Shown: positions 28,986-38,680, counted from the stretch's first letter. The stretch is DNA of 64,000 nt from Hesseltinella vesiculosa (GCA_002104935.1 MCGT01000017.1:124001-188000), one strand, 5' to 3'. Notes: generated by a model from the letters alone, not told the origin. A program made the numbers and translations.

Positions 28986-30866
28986 ATGTCATTGCCTTTA
29001 GAACTCATTGACGTAATCCTTTCGCATATTCCACCACGCTACTTGCTGATCACAGCAACTGTCTCCCGTGATTGGTCACGACTCTCCCTCCTTGCTCTGT
29101 ATCACGCAATTTACATCCATTCAGACTATCAAAGAATCAGCTTTTTTCGAGCCTTGGATAACCTGCCTCTTGTCTACTGCCGAGCCATCCAGGCCATATA
29201 CCTAAACATTGCACGTCAAAGAGTAAGTGCTCAGTCTCTCAACGATGGCGAACTCAGGATTGTTGCTAGCAAATGTCCTCGATTAGACACCATCGCTTTT
29301 GTTAAGACGAACGAGTCTCACCGATCGTCCAGCTTTGCTACTGTTTGGCTGCCTCCAGGATATTGGAGTTATTTTGAATATTCGAATGATATACCCCTGT
29401 CCATGCCTAGCTGGCCGTCCTTGAAACGCTTTTCCATGGTCGTCTATACAGAAAACTCTCCAGTAGGCGTCCATGGCAGCGACCGGCTCACAATGATCAC
29501 TCTCACCAATGAGCAGTTCCTTAGTCTCCAGCGTCCTGACGTTGAATCTATCACCCCACCTATCTGTTTTTCAGCGCTGGAATGCTTAAACTTGGACGGT
29601 AATTATTTTACTTACGAATCACGCCCAGTACCGCTGAGCCCTTCCCATATGCTGTGGCTCCATCAGCACTGCCCAAGTCTACGGCACCTGTCTATCAAAA
29701 ACATGACTTTTGACAACCTTGGCGATACATCGTCCATCTCATTCCCCAGCCATTCGTCGGTTGAATCTTTGACCCTGATTGATGTGAGTGTTTCCATGCG
29801 TGGTTGGGGTTGGTACCATATTTTTGGCTTGCTATGTCCTGCCATACAGTCCTTGAGTTTGGATCTTGACATGGATGACAAATTCCAATACCAGCAAGAA
29901 CGTACCCAGGTAGCGATTGTAGCTTGGATTACTGGGTGCGACTCACTGGCTTCTCTTGTGCTTGGTCGGCTTGGTGCGTACGCAGTGTCACAAGGGGTGA
30001 CCGAAGATTTAACAAAGCTGGCACAGCAAGGCGAATGGAGATGTCAATTGAAGAGTCTTGACTTCAAGTCTGTGTACAAGAGCCAAACCTACCCAGCGGA
30101 TGTTGTGGTCCGATGCAGCCCTTTGATCTCTTCTCTTGAAACCCTTGGAATCGACCTATCTTACACAGGTAGAAGTTCCACTTCACCATCCTACTCGGGA
30201 ACTTGCCATTGTGCGATCCATCCAAATCACCCTCTGCACTCCTCTCCAGCCCCTGCCTTTCCCAACCTCACCTGCCTCCACCTCCGCAATTCAGCTACAT
30301 GCAAATACAAAGTCCTGTTGAATGACTTGCTTATCGCTTGCCCTCGCACTAAAACATTGGTCCTTCATTGCGTGTCACTGCAATGCCATCCTTGTGAGGA
30401 CCACTTCTCAAGCAAATCCTTGCCCACGCATCCACTCGCCAACCTCACTCTCGATGGCTGCAATGTCGATGGCGCTCATCACTTATTCCAGACCATTGAA
30501 AATCAGTTTCCACGACTCGCCTCACTAACCATTGCCTACGTGAATTTGAGAGGCAGCCAGCCGGTACAACCGCGCCTGAACCTTGGTCATCTTGGTTTGA
30601 AGAAACTCTGGCTCATTCAAATCAAGACGGAGGGTGTCCTGTGTTATACTCTTCGTCTCTATGAACTCCGTGGCCCACGAATGACGCTATATGATGCCTA
30701 TGTCGACGGAAATCATGATATTGACCGTCCACCGAAAACAACGCGAATAGAAGTACCGTCTCCTGAAGCCACATCCAAGAAACCCACCTTTACGAATACA
30801 TTGCACGTTGTGTGCAAGTACGTTGAGGATGTGCTCTTTGGTAACACTCTCGCCTACCTTCTGTAG
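28986..30866 (+). CDS. F-box/LRR array protein, last intact copy (626 aa)
   Basis: Single exon. The longer frame begins at 28602, but M at 28986 is chosen because M-S-L-P-L-E-L-I aligns with the paralogue starts. F-box: 'LPLELIDVILSHIPPRYLL', 'VSRDWSRLSLLALYHAI'. LRR body: 'MLWLHQHCPSLRHLSIKNM', 'LNDLLIACPRTKTLVLHCV'. C-terminal 'LHVVCKYVEDVLF'. The central part is the most diverged of the array, lacking the exact 'DLPLFPFMR' motif. Confidence 0.85.
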   Translation: MSLPLELIDVILSHIPPRYLLITATVSRDWSRLSLLALYHAIYIHSDYQRISFFRALDNLPLVYCRAIQAIYLNIARQRVSAQSLNDGELRIVASKCPRLDTIAFVKTNESHRSSSFATVWLPPGYWSYFEYSNDIPLSMPSWPSLKRFSMVVYTENSPVGVHGSDRLTMITLTNEQFLSLQRPDVESITPPICFSALECLNLDGNYFTYESRPVPLSPSHMLWLHQHCPSLRHLSIKNMTFDNLGDTSSISFPSHSSVESLTLIDVSVSMRGWGWYHIFGLLCPAIQSLSLDLDMDDKFQYQQERTQVAIVAWITGCDSLASLVLGRLGAYAVSQGVTEDLTKLAQQGEWRCQLKSLDFKSVYKSQTYPADVVVRCSPLISSLETLGIDLSYTGRSSTSPSYSGTCHCAIHPNHPLHSSPAPAFPNLTCLHLRNSATCKYKVLLNDLLIACPRTKTLVLHCVSLQCHPCEDHFSSKSLPTHPLANLTLDGCNVDGAHHLFQTIENQFPRLASLTIAYVNLRGSQPVQPRLNLGHLGLKKLWLIQIKTEGVLCYTLRLYELRGPRMTLYDAYVDGNHDIDRPPKTTRIEVPSPEATSKKPTFTNTLHVVCKYVEDVLFGNTLAYLL

Positions 30867-31046
30867 AGTATTTTCTTATTAATTTTACGGCTGGTTACCG
30901 CAAAATAAATCTAATATATTAGTGTCAAAGATTGGCACTGTGTGGGTATCGTGTACAGTCGGCCACGGGAAAACGGTATGAAACACTCCCACGCCCAACA
31001 TAGCCAGCACTGTGCCTAGCATGGCAGTGAGCAAAAAAAAAAAAAA
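30867..31046. other. Intergenic stretch
   Basis: 3' flank of the last intact array gene with AATAAA at about 30903, then no recognised feature before the second palindrome. Confidence 0.4.
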
Positions 31047-32075
31047 AGTGCACCAACACGCATTACCTTAGCAACAAAATACCCAGTCTCCGGGTAGCGA
31101 AGAAGTAAAAATCTGGGTTTCTATACACTTGGCAATAGCGCTCTAGACGTGGATAATAGTACTGCAGCATGAAATAACTCACAAATCCTCACACTGAGCC
31201 TTGGACACCAACAAAAGTGAAAAAAAAAGACTTCTGAAAAAAAATTGGGGGAGTAGATGCACTAAAAAAATACTCGAAAGCACATTGATCAAGTCAGGGC
31301 ACGTTGTTTACGAACAGAGTGTGCTCATTTCGAAAAATAAAATTTGGTAATTTTACTTACAGGATTCACAGGACACGCGTGAAAACCGTCAAAGTCTGAA
31401 AAAGCAATTGCGGGGACGGAAACCAAGTCAACCCGAGTTCGAAAAAAAACCCATATTAGACATGGCAAGAAAAGTGTAATGTTTAAGCAAATACTTGCCT
31501 TCAAAGGGAATGAAAATAATTGTGAGCGATATATTTTTCTTTATATGGGTGATGGATTTTTTGAAAATATACTTTCTAAAAAAGTAGCAATTATACTTTT
31601 TAGGAAAGTATATTTTCAAAAAATCCATCACCCATATAAAGAAAAATATATCGCTCACAATTATTTTCATTCCCTTTGAAGGCAAGTATTTGCTTAAACA
31701 TTACACTTTTCTTGCCATGTCTAAATATGGTTTTTTTTTCGAACCTGGGAACGATGACTTGGTTTCCGTCCCCGCAATTGCTTTTTCAGACTTTGACGGT
31801 TTTCAAGCGTGTCCTGGAGACCAATTTTTTTTCCGAGATGAGCGTGGTATGTCCTTAAATCAACATACCCAAGCTTAATCCAAGTGAACTAGAGCAGTTT
31901 TTTCTTTGTACATCAGTTTTCCTTTCAGATTTTTTCTAGGAGAGTATTTGCACCTCTAATTTTTTTTTCGAAATCTTCTGTGTACATTGCCAAGTGTATA
32001 GAAACCCAGCTTTTTACTTCTTCGCTACCCGGAGACTGTGTATTTTGTTGCTAAGGTAATGCGTGTTGGTGCACT
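31047..32075. repeat. 1.03-kb imperfect palindrome
   Basis: Outer ends 'AGTGCACCAACACGCATTAC' (31047) and its complement ending at 32075; the match continues inward through 'CTCCGGGTAGCGAAGAAGTA'. The innermost 150 nt of each arm (31437-31577 and 31600-31743) are almost exact, with a loop of about 20 nt at 31580-31600. The zone between is diverged and of unequal length (left arm about 55 nt longer). No sizeable ORF. Different sequence from the palindrome at 24695. Confidence 0.85.
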
Positions 32076-32149
32076 ATTTTTTTTGTAGCACCATAGAATG
32101 TAATGGCAATCGTCATTTCGCCTGATCTACTGAGGTACAATCCCCTTCG

Positions 32150-32340
32150 CAGTATTTTCAGAAACAATGTGTACCTTGAAAATGGTAGCTTGCTGCTTCA
32201 CGTCAACCTGGGCTGCCTTGGTCTGAAAATCTTTCGCTCACAGCAAAGAGCTTCGCTCAATCTCTAATATCTCGCTCCCTGCAATCCTCCACTTGAATTT
32301 GCTTGCAAGTATACCGAGGATGACCTTTTTTACGATAAAG
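32150..32340 (+). pseudogene. C-terminal fragment of an F-box/LRR copy
   Basis: 'LHVNLGCLGLKIF' and, after stops, 'PLEFACKYTEDDLF' match 'LNLGHLGLKKLW' and 'LHVVCKYVEDVLF' of the 28986 protein. It lies directly after the second palindrome, marking the right end of the array. Confidence 0.6.
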
Positions 32341-32725
32341 GCACGTGCACACCATGGAATCACCTCACCTGGTCCTTCTACTTGTTAATCGTATTCGCTT
32401 GCATCAGTGCCAAAGAAAACATTGCCAACATGCATACATGCATTGTCGAGTCTGAACGCACCTTGCTTGCGTGAGATTTTTTTTCTCGATCAATGCTGTG
32501 ACATCTGTCCCCCCCTGTAGAGTCAAAACCAGCATGCAGAAAATGACCGCCAGCTACAACGCTATATGGGAAGGTGGCATGGCTCCTATTAGTTCGAACA
32601 ATAAAATTCAAAACGCTGCGACCACGTTTTCCTTTTAAATATTCTAAGAGGGGGGAAAATAAATAAAACTAGAGTTTACAAGCAAAGATAGCTAAGAAGA
32701 AAGGGTATGGGCAGTTTTTTTACAT
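32341..32725. other. Intergenic stretch
   Basis: No coding sequence recognised; 3' flank of the AlkB-like gene on the minus strand. Confidence 0.4.
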
Positions 32726-33633
32726 CTACGACTTTTGGCATCCACAAGCTTGATCGGATGGCACCTCCCAGGCAATGATTTCTCTGAAGGTAAAGGAGAT
32801 GCGCTTACCACGTTCAAAATGAGTCCCATCAGGTGCTACTTCTTCCAAGTCCTTTGAAATTCCGTGTTTATATAAATAGCGAGCGTCCCCTGTCATGGTA
32901 ATCAGTGAGCGTGCAGCTGTAAAAAAAAAAAAACGAGTTTGTCGTGCCATTCTTTTCTGCTTGGATTTCATACATACGTAAATAAATATCAGTTTCTTCT
33001 TTAGTTTCTACGTGTATAAATTTCATGAGGCAAGGTGTTAGCAAAGATAGCGACAAAATGGAAGGGCCAAACAATGCAGGGGCGTCTATTGACATGGAGC
33101 AGGGTGAGACAATTTCTTTCAAAAAGAGACAGAGGCGGTGTGATCTGTACCTGTGTGAGGCATGATGCCTTGACCCTGATTGTATTCATTGACAAGCAAG
33201 TGGTTAGGTCGATGGGGCATGAGTTGGTGATTCATGATACGAACCACAAGATCATCAACGAAGCTAGGCAAGGGACCATACTCTTCCAGCACCTTTCTAA
33301 AAAGTTAAAGAATGAGGTTAGTTCACAAGCGCTGTGTTTACTTATTCAAGGGACCTAGACTTATACCTGAAACGATAGCTAAACAAATGGCCATACTGCT
33401 GTGTGCGTCGCTTAAGTTCTGGATTCGGCCTAGCAATCGAAAACGTGGTTTGATTATTTAGATCTACTGCATGTGTCCTTTGGAGCTTTTTTTTGTTTTT
33501 TCTTCCATTACCCTATGCCAATCCCACTCCAATCCTGCTCATTGACGGCTTGGATCAATGCTGCCTCCTCTTGCTTGGTGACAAAATCCTCGTATAAGAC
33601 AAGCCCTGGTACTGACGTCCCAATGGCCTTCAT
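32726..33633 (-). CDS. AlkB-like 2-oxoglutarate/Fe(II) dioxygenase (209 aa)
   Basis: Five exons by GT/AG and phase: 33633-33512, 33429-33367, 33296-33151, 33085-32978, 32916-32726. The joined protein runs 'VPGLVLYEDFVTKQEEAALI', 'RRTQQYGHLFSY', 'PNHLLVNEYNQGQGIMPHTD' (substrate loop and Fe ligands H-x-D), 'GPSILSLSLLTPCLMKF', then 'ARSLITMTGDARYLYKHGI' (distal Fe ligand H) and 'RGKRISFTFRE' (2-oxoglutarate Arg). All catalytic residues are present. The family removes alkyl groups from nucleic acids or proteins; the layout recalls ALKBH6/7/8-type proteins more than bacterial AlkB, but which one is open. The start is the first Met of a short N-terminus. Confidence 0.8.
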
Positions 33634-33799
33634 CAAACGAGAGAATCAAAGAGACAAAGAAGAAATACCTGCGCCAGGTTCGCTTTTTTGAGTTTTGGCT
33701 ATTGGCGGCTGCCAGGTTTTTGTCAGATGAACCAATCAGATTTACTGCTAACAGTTTGAAATGCGTGCATCTCTGGAACATAGTAACATCATTCTACCT

Positions 33800-34060
33800 T
33801 TTCTCTGAATAATGTAGACCAGGTTTGCCCTGTAGTTTTTGGTCAAGTTGTCTGGGGATCCCCTGGGGAAAATGGACGATTTTTTAATTATTTTAGCTGG
33901 GAAATTGGATGTGTGAAAACGAAACTAATCAAAAGTTGGCTGGATGACCTTCACCAATCGACTTGATTTTTCAGTATCTTCATCATGACTTATTGCACCT
34001 GCCCCTTTTTTTACGTCAAACGAATCCCTCAAAGATTCTGTGGGTCATTTTCTTATTTAC
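33800..34060 (-). repeat. Dispersed repeat family, copy 4 (reverse)
   Basis: Matches the 22080 copy in order: 'TTGTCTGGGGATCCCCTGG', 'AGCTGGGAAATTGGATG', 'GAAACTAATCAAAAGTTGGC', 'CCTTCACCAATCGACTTGA', 'TTTTCAGTATCTTCATCATG' and 'CCCTCAAAGATTCTGTGGGT'. Confidence 0.75.
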
Positions 34061-34433
34061 TTTGAAAATCCTCTTCAAGCTTGAATGCATTCGAAATATC
34101 TTTCTTCAGCTTCCTGGTCTCTTGAACCATTGGCTCACCATTACACGGCATGCTGCTAAACGTCTCGCAGGATTATACTCATAAAATAAAAAAAGCAGGA
34201 ACTTGAAAATAAAGGCTCAGTCTTCATTATGCACTTTTATAGCCCAACGCCCCGTATCTCGTTTCTCTTCTGGACTCATGCTAGGCTGAAACAATCCAAC
34301 ATGAAATTCAAATGCCTTCCAAATGATTGAGGAAACACAGTAGTTTACTGCGTAGATGCTGTTGCTTGTTGAAAAGTGGGGGAATGATCAAATGCATGAA
34401 TGAGAAAAAAAAAGGGGGGGCTACACTGGAAAA
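34061..34433. other. Spacer with a degraded ORF piece
   Basis: On the minus strand about 34170-34090 reads 'RRLAACRVM' and 'GS*RKIFRMHSSLK', a ruined match to 'GQAACRVLGEIMDEDNRKL' at 37.6 kb. Segment 34325-34430 is duplicated at 37855-37960. It thus forms the left end of the segmental duplication. Confidence 0.45.
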
Positions 34434-35360
34434 TCACACTTTTTGCTTCTTCTTGATTTGTTTGGCAGGCTTGGTGTCAGACTTCTTTTTTTTGTCGCTG
34501 GACTCCTTAACCATTGGTTTTGCGGCTGCCTTTGGGGCTTGCTCACTGTAGCAAAATAATAAAGAGGCAAATATCAATACAGGTATCCCAACATTGATTT
34601 CAATGGTGTATTACCTGGCGTGTGCCTTCTTCTTCTTGTCCTTGGTATCGGCAGGCTTGGCCGTTTTGTCTTTGCTGACAGGTTTGCTCTTCTTGTCCTT
34701 AGTGTCTTTGGTATCCGCAGCTTTGGTCATTTTGTTCTCGGCATCCTTTGTAGTTGATTTAGAAGAGCTGAGAAAAAAAGATACATCAGGATCGTGCGTG
34801 TCTTTTGGAAGAGAGTTGGGCGGTACCTAGCCTTTTTAGATTTTTTGCGTTCCTCCGCCTTGGCTTTGGCCTTCGTTCTGCGTTTTTCACGTTTCTTGTC
34901 AATCTTTGCTCGCTTGGCTGCTGGCAGGCTATCCAATGATTGCTTTTGTAAAAAACGGTTTCGCCGTAAGTGTTGCTACGATAACAATAAAAAAGGCACT
35001 AGGTGAGTAAAAAAGCGAACAGATAGCCTTTCACTTTTTTACCTTGGATTGGAGATGCAGCTTGACTTGTTCTTCAGATTGCATTTTCTTGTCAGGGCAA
35101 ATATCACACATATAAACAAGAACACCTTCTTCCTCTTCGTCAGACTCGTCATCGCTATTGTCGTTGTTGCTGTCTTGATCGCTCTCGTCGTCATCGCTGT
35201 CGGATCGCGAGCGTTTCAGGCTAGACTCCACATAGGATTCGGGCTCGCTGTCTTCATCTTCTGATGACAAGCCAACAAATTGATCTTGGTCAGCTTCAGG
35301 ATCAAACTCGGTATCGACAATGCTTTGCTTTGCTAGTTCTTTGTTGATTCGCTTAAACAT
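34434..35360 (-). CDS. Acidic/lysine-rich C2H2 zinc-finger protein (243 aa)
   Basis: Four exons: 35360-35043, 34975-34827, 34767-34615, 34545-34434. Order in the protein: basic start 'MFKRINKELAKQS', an acidic Asp/Glu/Ser block with 'KRSRSDSDDDESDQ', one finger 'VYMCDICPDKKMQSEEQVKL' completed across intron 1 by 'HLQSKQHLRR' (C-x2-C...H-x5-H, U1/JAZ-like), then 'AAKRAKIDKKREKRRTKAKA' and a Lys/Ala/Asp tail ending 'KQIKKKQKV'. Nuclear/nucleolar RNA- or ribosome-linked role is inference from composition. A dead duplicate lies at 37.96-38.45 kb. Confidence 0.75.
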
Positions 35361-35479
35361 GATTTAAGCGGACAAGAAGGCTGCTGGGAAGAGAGTGAAA
35401 AAGGATAAAAATTGTTCAGCGCATTTTTTATTTTTTTTGAAAATAGAGCCCGCCCAGTGGCTCAGCTGTTGTTGGTCAA
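35361..35479. other. 5' flank of the zinc-finger gene
   Basis: 'CCCGCCCAGTGGCTCAGC' at about 35450 recurs at about 38545 upstream of the dead duplicate, showing that the promoter was copied with the gene. Confidence 0.6.
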
Positions 35480-35810
35480 GACCAGCGCTTTTTTTTCATT
35501 TTGAAAAATAAAAAGCAACTGTTTCAGCACTTTGGATTGATTGGATTGATATGGAATTGTGTATGTATGCTGAAATGCATGAATGATGGCGATCCTGAAA
35601 ATACCAGGTCGATACACCAAGGTCGCTCAGCCAACTTTTGACCAGTTTCGTTTTCACACCTCCGACTCATCAGCTAAAAAAGATGAAAAATCGGCCATTT
35701 TCACCAAGGAACCCTCTCAGGCGATCTGATCAAAATCACAGTGGAAAATCACTCTCTGTATAAGTTCACCCCAAATTTAGCATGCCAATAAAACATATTA
35801 AGAAATGACC
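35480..35810 (+). repeat. Dispersed repeat family, copy 5
   Basis: Same order as 3211 and 18700: 'gattggattgatatggaatt', 'gcatgaatgatggcgatcct', 'CCAACTTTTGACCAGTTTCG', 'ACACCTCCGACTC', 'GGCCATTTTCACCAAGGAAC', 'GGCGATCTGATCAAAATCAC' and an end 'accccaaatttagcatgcc'. The best-preserved forward copy. Confidence 0.75.
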
Positions 35811-35991
35811 TTGTTCAAATCTGGTCCTTAGACATCGGAAGGAAGGGCTAGAGGGCATGTAATGAAAATGATTTCACACTCCCTTGACTTTATTTTCACT
35901 TACATGTGAAATGATTTAACGTGCGTTGACCAGGAGAAATGACACAATGCCTCTGCCGATTTTTGGTGAAAAGTAGTGCAAAAGTTACAGA

Positions 35992-36470
35992 TCAGAAATT
36001 TATCTCAGGCTTAAATTGTAGCAGAAAGGTAGTGAAGAAGAAATAGCAACTGACTAAACGACGATGTAGTTTATTTTTGGCCTCGTGTAGCCTTTGTCTC
36101 GTCGCCACGCTTTCATTGACAGGAGATTTCCTTACGTAGCCAATATTTATCCAATTGTTGTCTTCGTTCTTCATTTCTGCTCGGAAGGCTGACGTTGACT
36201 CTACCAAGCATCCCATCGCATTGTCCCTTAGCTTGTAGAGCATTCGTCCTTTGATAACGTTTTTTTCGACGCGTTTCGATGCCCGTTTGCCGAAGTCATT
36301 GTCCTTGATAAGTCTCCCGTACTTCCTTGGACTTATAAAATTCGGCATATCTGGTAGCTGCTTGGTCAGGACGTCGTACATGTCTGTAGTGGTGTAGAAG
36401 TCATAGTCAAAGAGAGCCTCATTTTCAGCTTTGGTAAAAGATATTGACTTCGTGATTGATAGCAAGTTTG
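35992..36470 (-). CDS. Unrecognised ORF with a G-Y-V-R-K-S motif (about 157 aa)
   Basis: Open minus frame: 'FTKAENEALFDYDFYTTTDM', 'ISPRKYGRLIKDNDFGKRAS', 'NWINIGYVRKSPVNES' and 'TRQRLHEAKNKL'. Y-x-R-x-S recalls the start of serine recombinase catalytic domains, but the rest of such a domain is absent, and the C-terminus becomes Phe-rich and non-protein-like. The frame has no convincing start and may be a truncated mobile-element ORF; related-looking pieces lie at 37.0-37.7 kb on the same strand. No function is claimed. Confidence 0.35.
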
Positions 36471-36999
36471 CAGGTTGTAGACAATCGAGTTTTCTTCACT
36501 ACTCGAGTCGTTATAGCAGCGCAGGGAAGAACGACTAGGCTAGTAAACTCGCACCTAAAATGTCTGATTGGGTTACCAGTCAAAAATATTTTTTTCACAT
36601 CTCAAAGAAATACCTGCAGCCGTCAAACGACGATGGAATCCGGTGTCTCTTCCGTTTTGCATCCTGGCTTGGGTGACGTTAGATAGTGCTACAAAAACAT
36701 AAATGCAATTTATTGGGCGATTTCAAGCCCTGTGTATTGTTCATATCCGTAAATTTTCTGAACCTCCTCGTTCAAACTGAGACTCTCAACTATGAAGAAG
36801 GAGATCTAAGGCGAACTAAAAGATTACCCCCAACCTACCTCAAAAATGCCGTGGAACATTTTATCAGTTTTGATAAAAAAAAGATTTACTTGCAGAAAAA
36901 AAATGATATGGATGGACAAGGCAGTGCCTATAGTTAAGTGAAGTCAATGGATATATGAGAGAGGGGTGGCGACAAAGCCAAAATATCACCCATGCTGGG
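36471..36999. other. Intergenic stretch
   Basis: Short frames only; nothing recognised. It separates the two minus-strand ORF remnants. Confidence 0.4.
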
Positions 37000-37690
37000 A
37001 TCGTTTGACGGTTGCTTTTCGACAAGCAAACTTTTCCACATTTTTGTCATTCAACAAATCGTCACGGTGAAGGGTTTCAATTTTGTAGCCATGATGGACG
37101 GCGATGTACTTCAATCGCTTATGCTCCCTTGAAAATAAATAAATTAGGAATATGTGCCAGAAGGGTTCAAGGCAAAATAGAAACTTACTCCAACATCCAA
37201 GTGACTTGTGGAGGTACAGTCGTCAAGCCTGCATAGTCAAGTACGACAAGGATGATACTTTTCTTGGTCGTTTTCATGAATTTCATCATATCTACATTAA
37301 GAATGGCTCAATTCCTCATCACTGTACTATTTTATCTTTTCAGCTGCCTACCATCGGTTGACAATAAAAAAAAATGAATGAGGCTTCTTGCCAATGACGC
37401 ATGGTTGAGTTGGGAGACGAGACCCTCCTCTGCCATCACAATATCCATGTCGTGCTCAGATTGCGTTGAGCTGGAGCCTGCCTCCATCGCTGGAGCACTA
37501 CACTTGCCGATGCAAGGTCGTTGGAGAGAGCCACCTTGCTTGTAATGCGTGGGGGATCGGTTTGAAAAACAACTTCAAGCTTTGAAGAATTCACGAATTC
37601 TTTACTCAGCTTCCTGTTGTCTTCATCCATTATCTCTCCAAGCACGCGGCACGCCGCCTGACCCCTTGTTAATGGAAACATACAAGAAAA
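37000..37690 (-). pseudogene. Broken unrecognised ORF ('DYAGLTT' protein)
   Basis: Minus-strand pieces in order: 'GQAACRVLGEIMDEDNRKL', 'LEVVFQTDPPRITSKVALSN', then a frame change, 'HDMDIVMAEEGLVSQLNHAS', another break, 'KSIILVVLDYAGLTTVPPQV' and, across a plausible intron (about 37195-37140), 'EHKRLKYIAVHHGYKIETLH' plus 'FACRKATVKRSQHG' and stop. Several shifts indicate decay. The piece 'AACRV...' is also found, worse preserved, at 34.1 kb. Not assigned to a known family. Confidence 0.4.
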
Positions 37691-37854
37691 TAAAAATGAA
37701 AAAAAAAAATGATAAAAAATACAGTATGCAGGAGCTTAAAAATTACAGCATTTTCTCGTGCACCTGAATATGGCCTTGATTTTAAAGTTTGGGATCAAGG
37801 ACGCTTTGGTTTCGCATACAGCTCAAATGGAATCCCAAGTATCCGTTAAACGAA

Positions 37855-38580
37855 TGCAGAAATACGGTAGTTTACTGCGTAGATGCTGTTGCTTGTTGAA
37901 AAGGGGGGAATGTTCAAACGCATGAATGAGAAAGAAAAAAAAAGGAGGGGGTCTACACTATAAAATTACACTTTTTGCTTCTTCTTGATTTGTTTGGCAC
38001 GTTTAGTGTCAGATTTCTTCATTTGTTATGTCGCTGGACTCTTTCGCCATTGGTTTTGCGGCTGTCTTTGGGGCTGGCTCACTGTAACAATAATAAAAAA
38101 AGCGGAAAGATAGCCTTTCACTTGTTTTAACTGGATTAGAGATGCTGTTTGACTTGTTCTTCAGATTGCATTTTCTTGTCAGAGTAAGTATAGCACATAT
38201 ACACAAGAACGCCTTCTTCCTCTTCGTTGGCCTCTTCGTCGCTGTTGTCGTCATTGCTGTCTTGATCGCTCTCGTCGTCATCGCTGTCGGATCGCGAGCG
38301 TTTCAGGCTAGATTCCACGTCGGATTCGGACTTGCTGTCTTCATCTTCTGACGACAAGCCAGCAAATTGATCTTAGTCAGCTTCAAGATCAAACTCGGTA
38401 TCAACAATGCTTTGTTTGGCTAGTTCTTTGTTGATTCGCTTAAACATGATGCAAGCGGACAGGAAGGCAAAAGGAAAGAGAGTGAAATAGCAAAAAAAAA
38501 AAAAAAAAAAATGGACAGCGCCTTTTTTTTTAAAAAAAATCAAGCCCGCCCAGTGGCTCAGCCGTTGCTGGTCTAGACCG
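37855..38580 (-). pseudogene. Dead segmental duplicate of the zinc-finger gene
   Basis: Coding remnants at about 38450-37970. The first exon keeps the 'MFKRINKELAKQS' start and acidic block, but has a stop in 'DLEAD*DQF' and has lost the finger cysteines (C-D-I-C became C-Y-T-Y). Exons 2 and 3 are deleted and the last exon survives as 'EPAPKTAAKPMAKESSD' with altered frame. Both flanks (37855-37960; 38520-38580) match those of the intact gene, so the duplication covers promoter to 3' end. Confidence 0.85.
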
Positions 38581-38680
38581 GCGCCGATTGCATGAATTTT
38601 TTTCTCTCGTCGAGGTGGAGATTTTATTTCCTGCTCTTTTCTTTTAATTGTTTGTCATTGTTTAAAAATACAACTCTACC

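Noticed and set aside
31428..31878. Overlapping 60-85-codon frames in both directions near 31.6 kb
   Set aside because: All derive from the palindrome arms; rich in Phe/Lys/Ile from AT-rich DNA and without family resemblance.
1..32340. NLR or toxin-type cluster instead of F-box genes
   Set aside because: No P-loop, NACHT/NB-ARC, secretion signal or toxin motif; the N-terminal P-L-E-x-[IV]...W-x-x-L-S pattern fits F-box.
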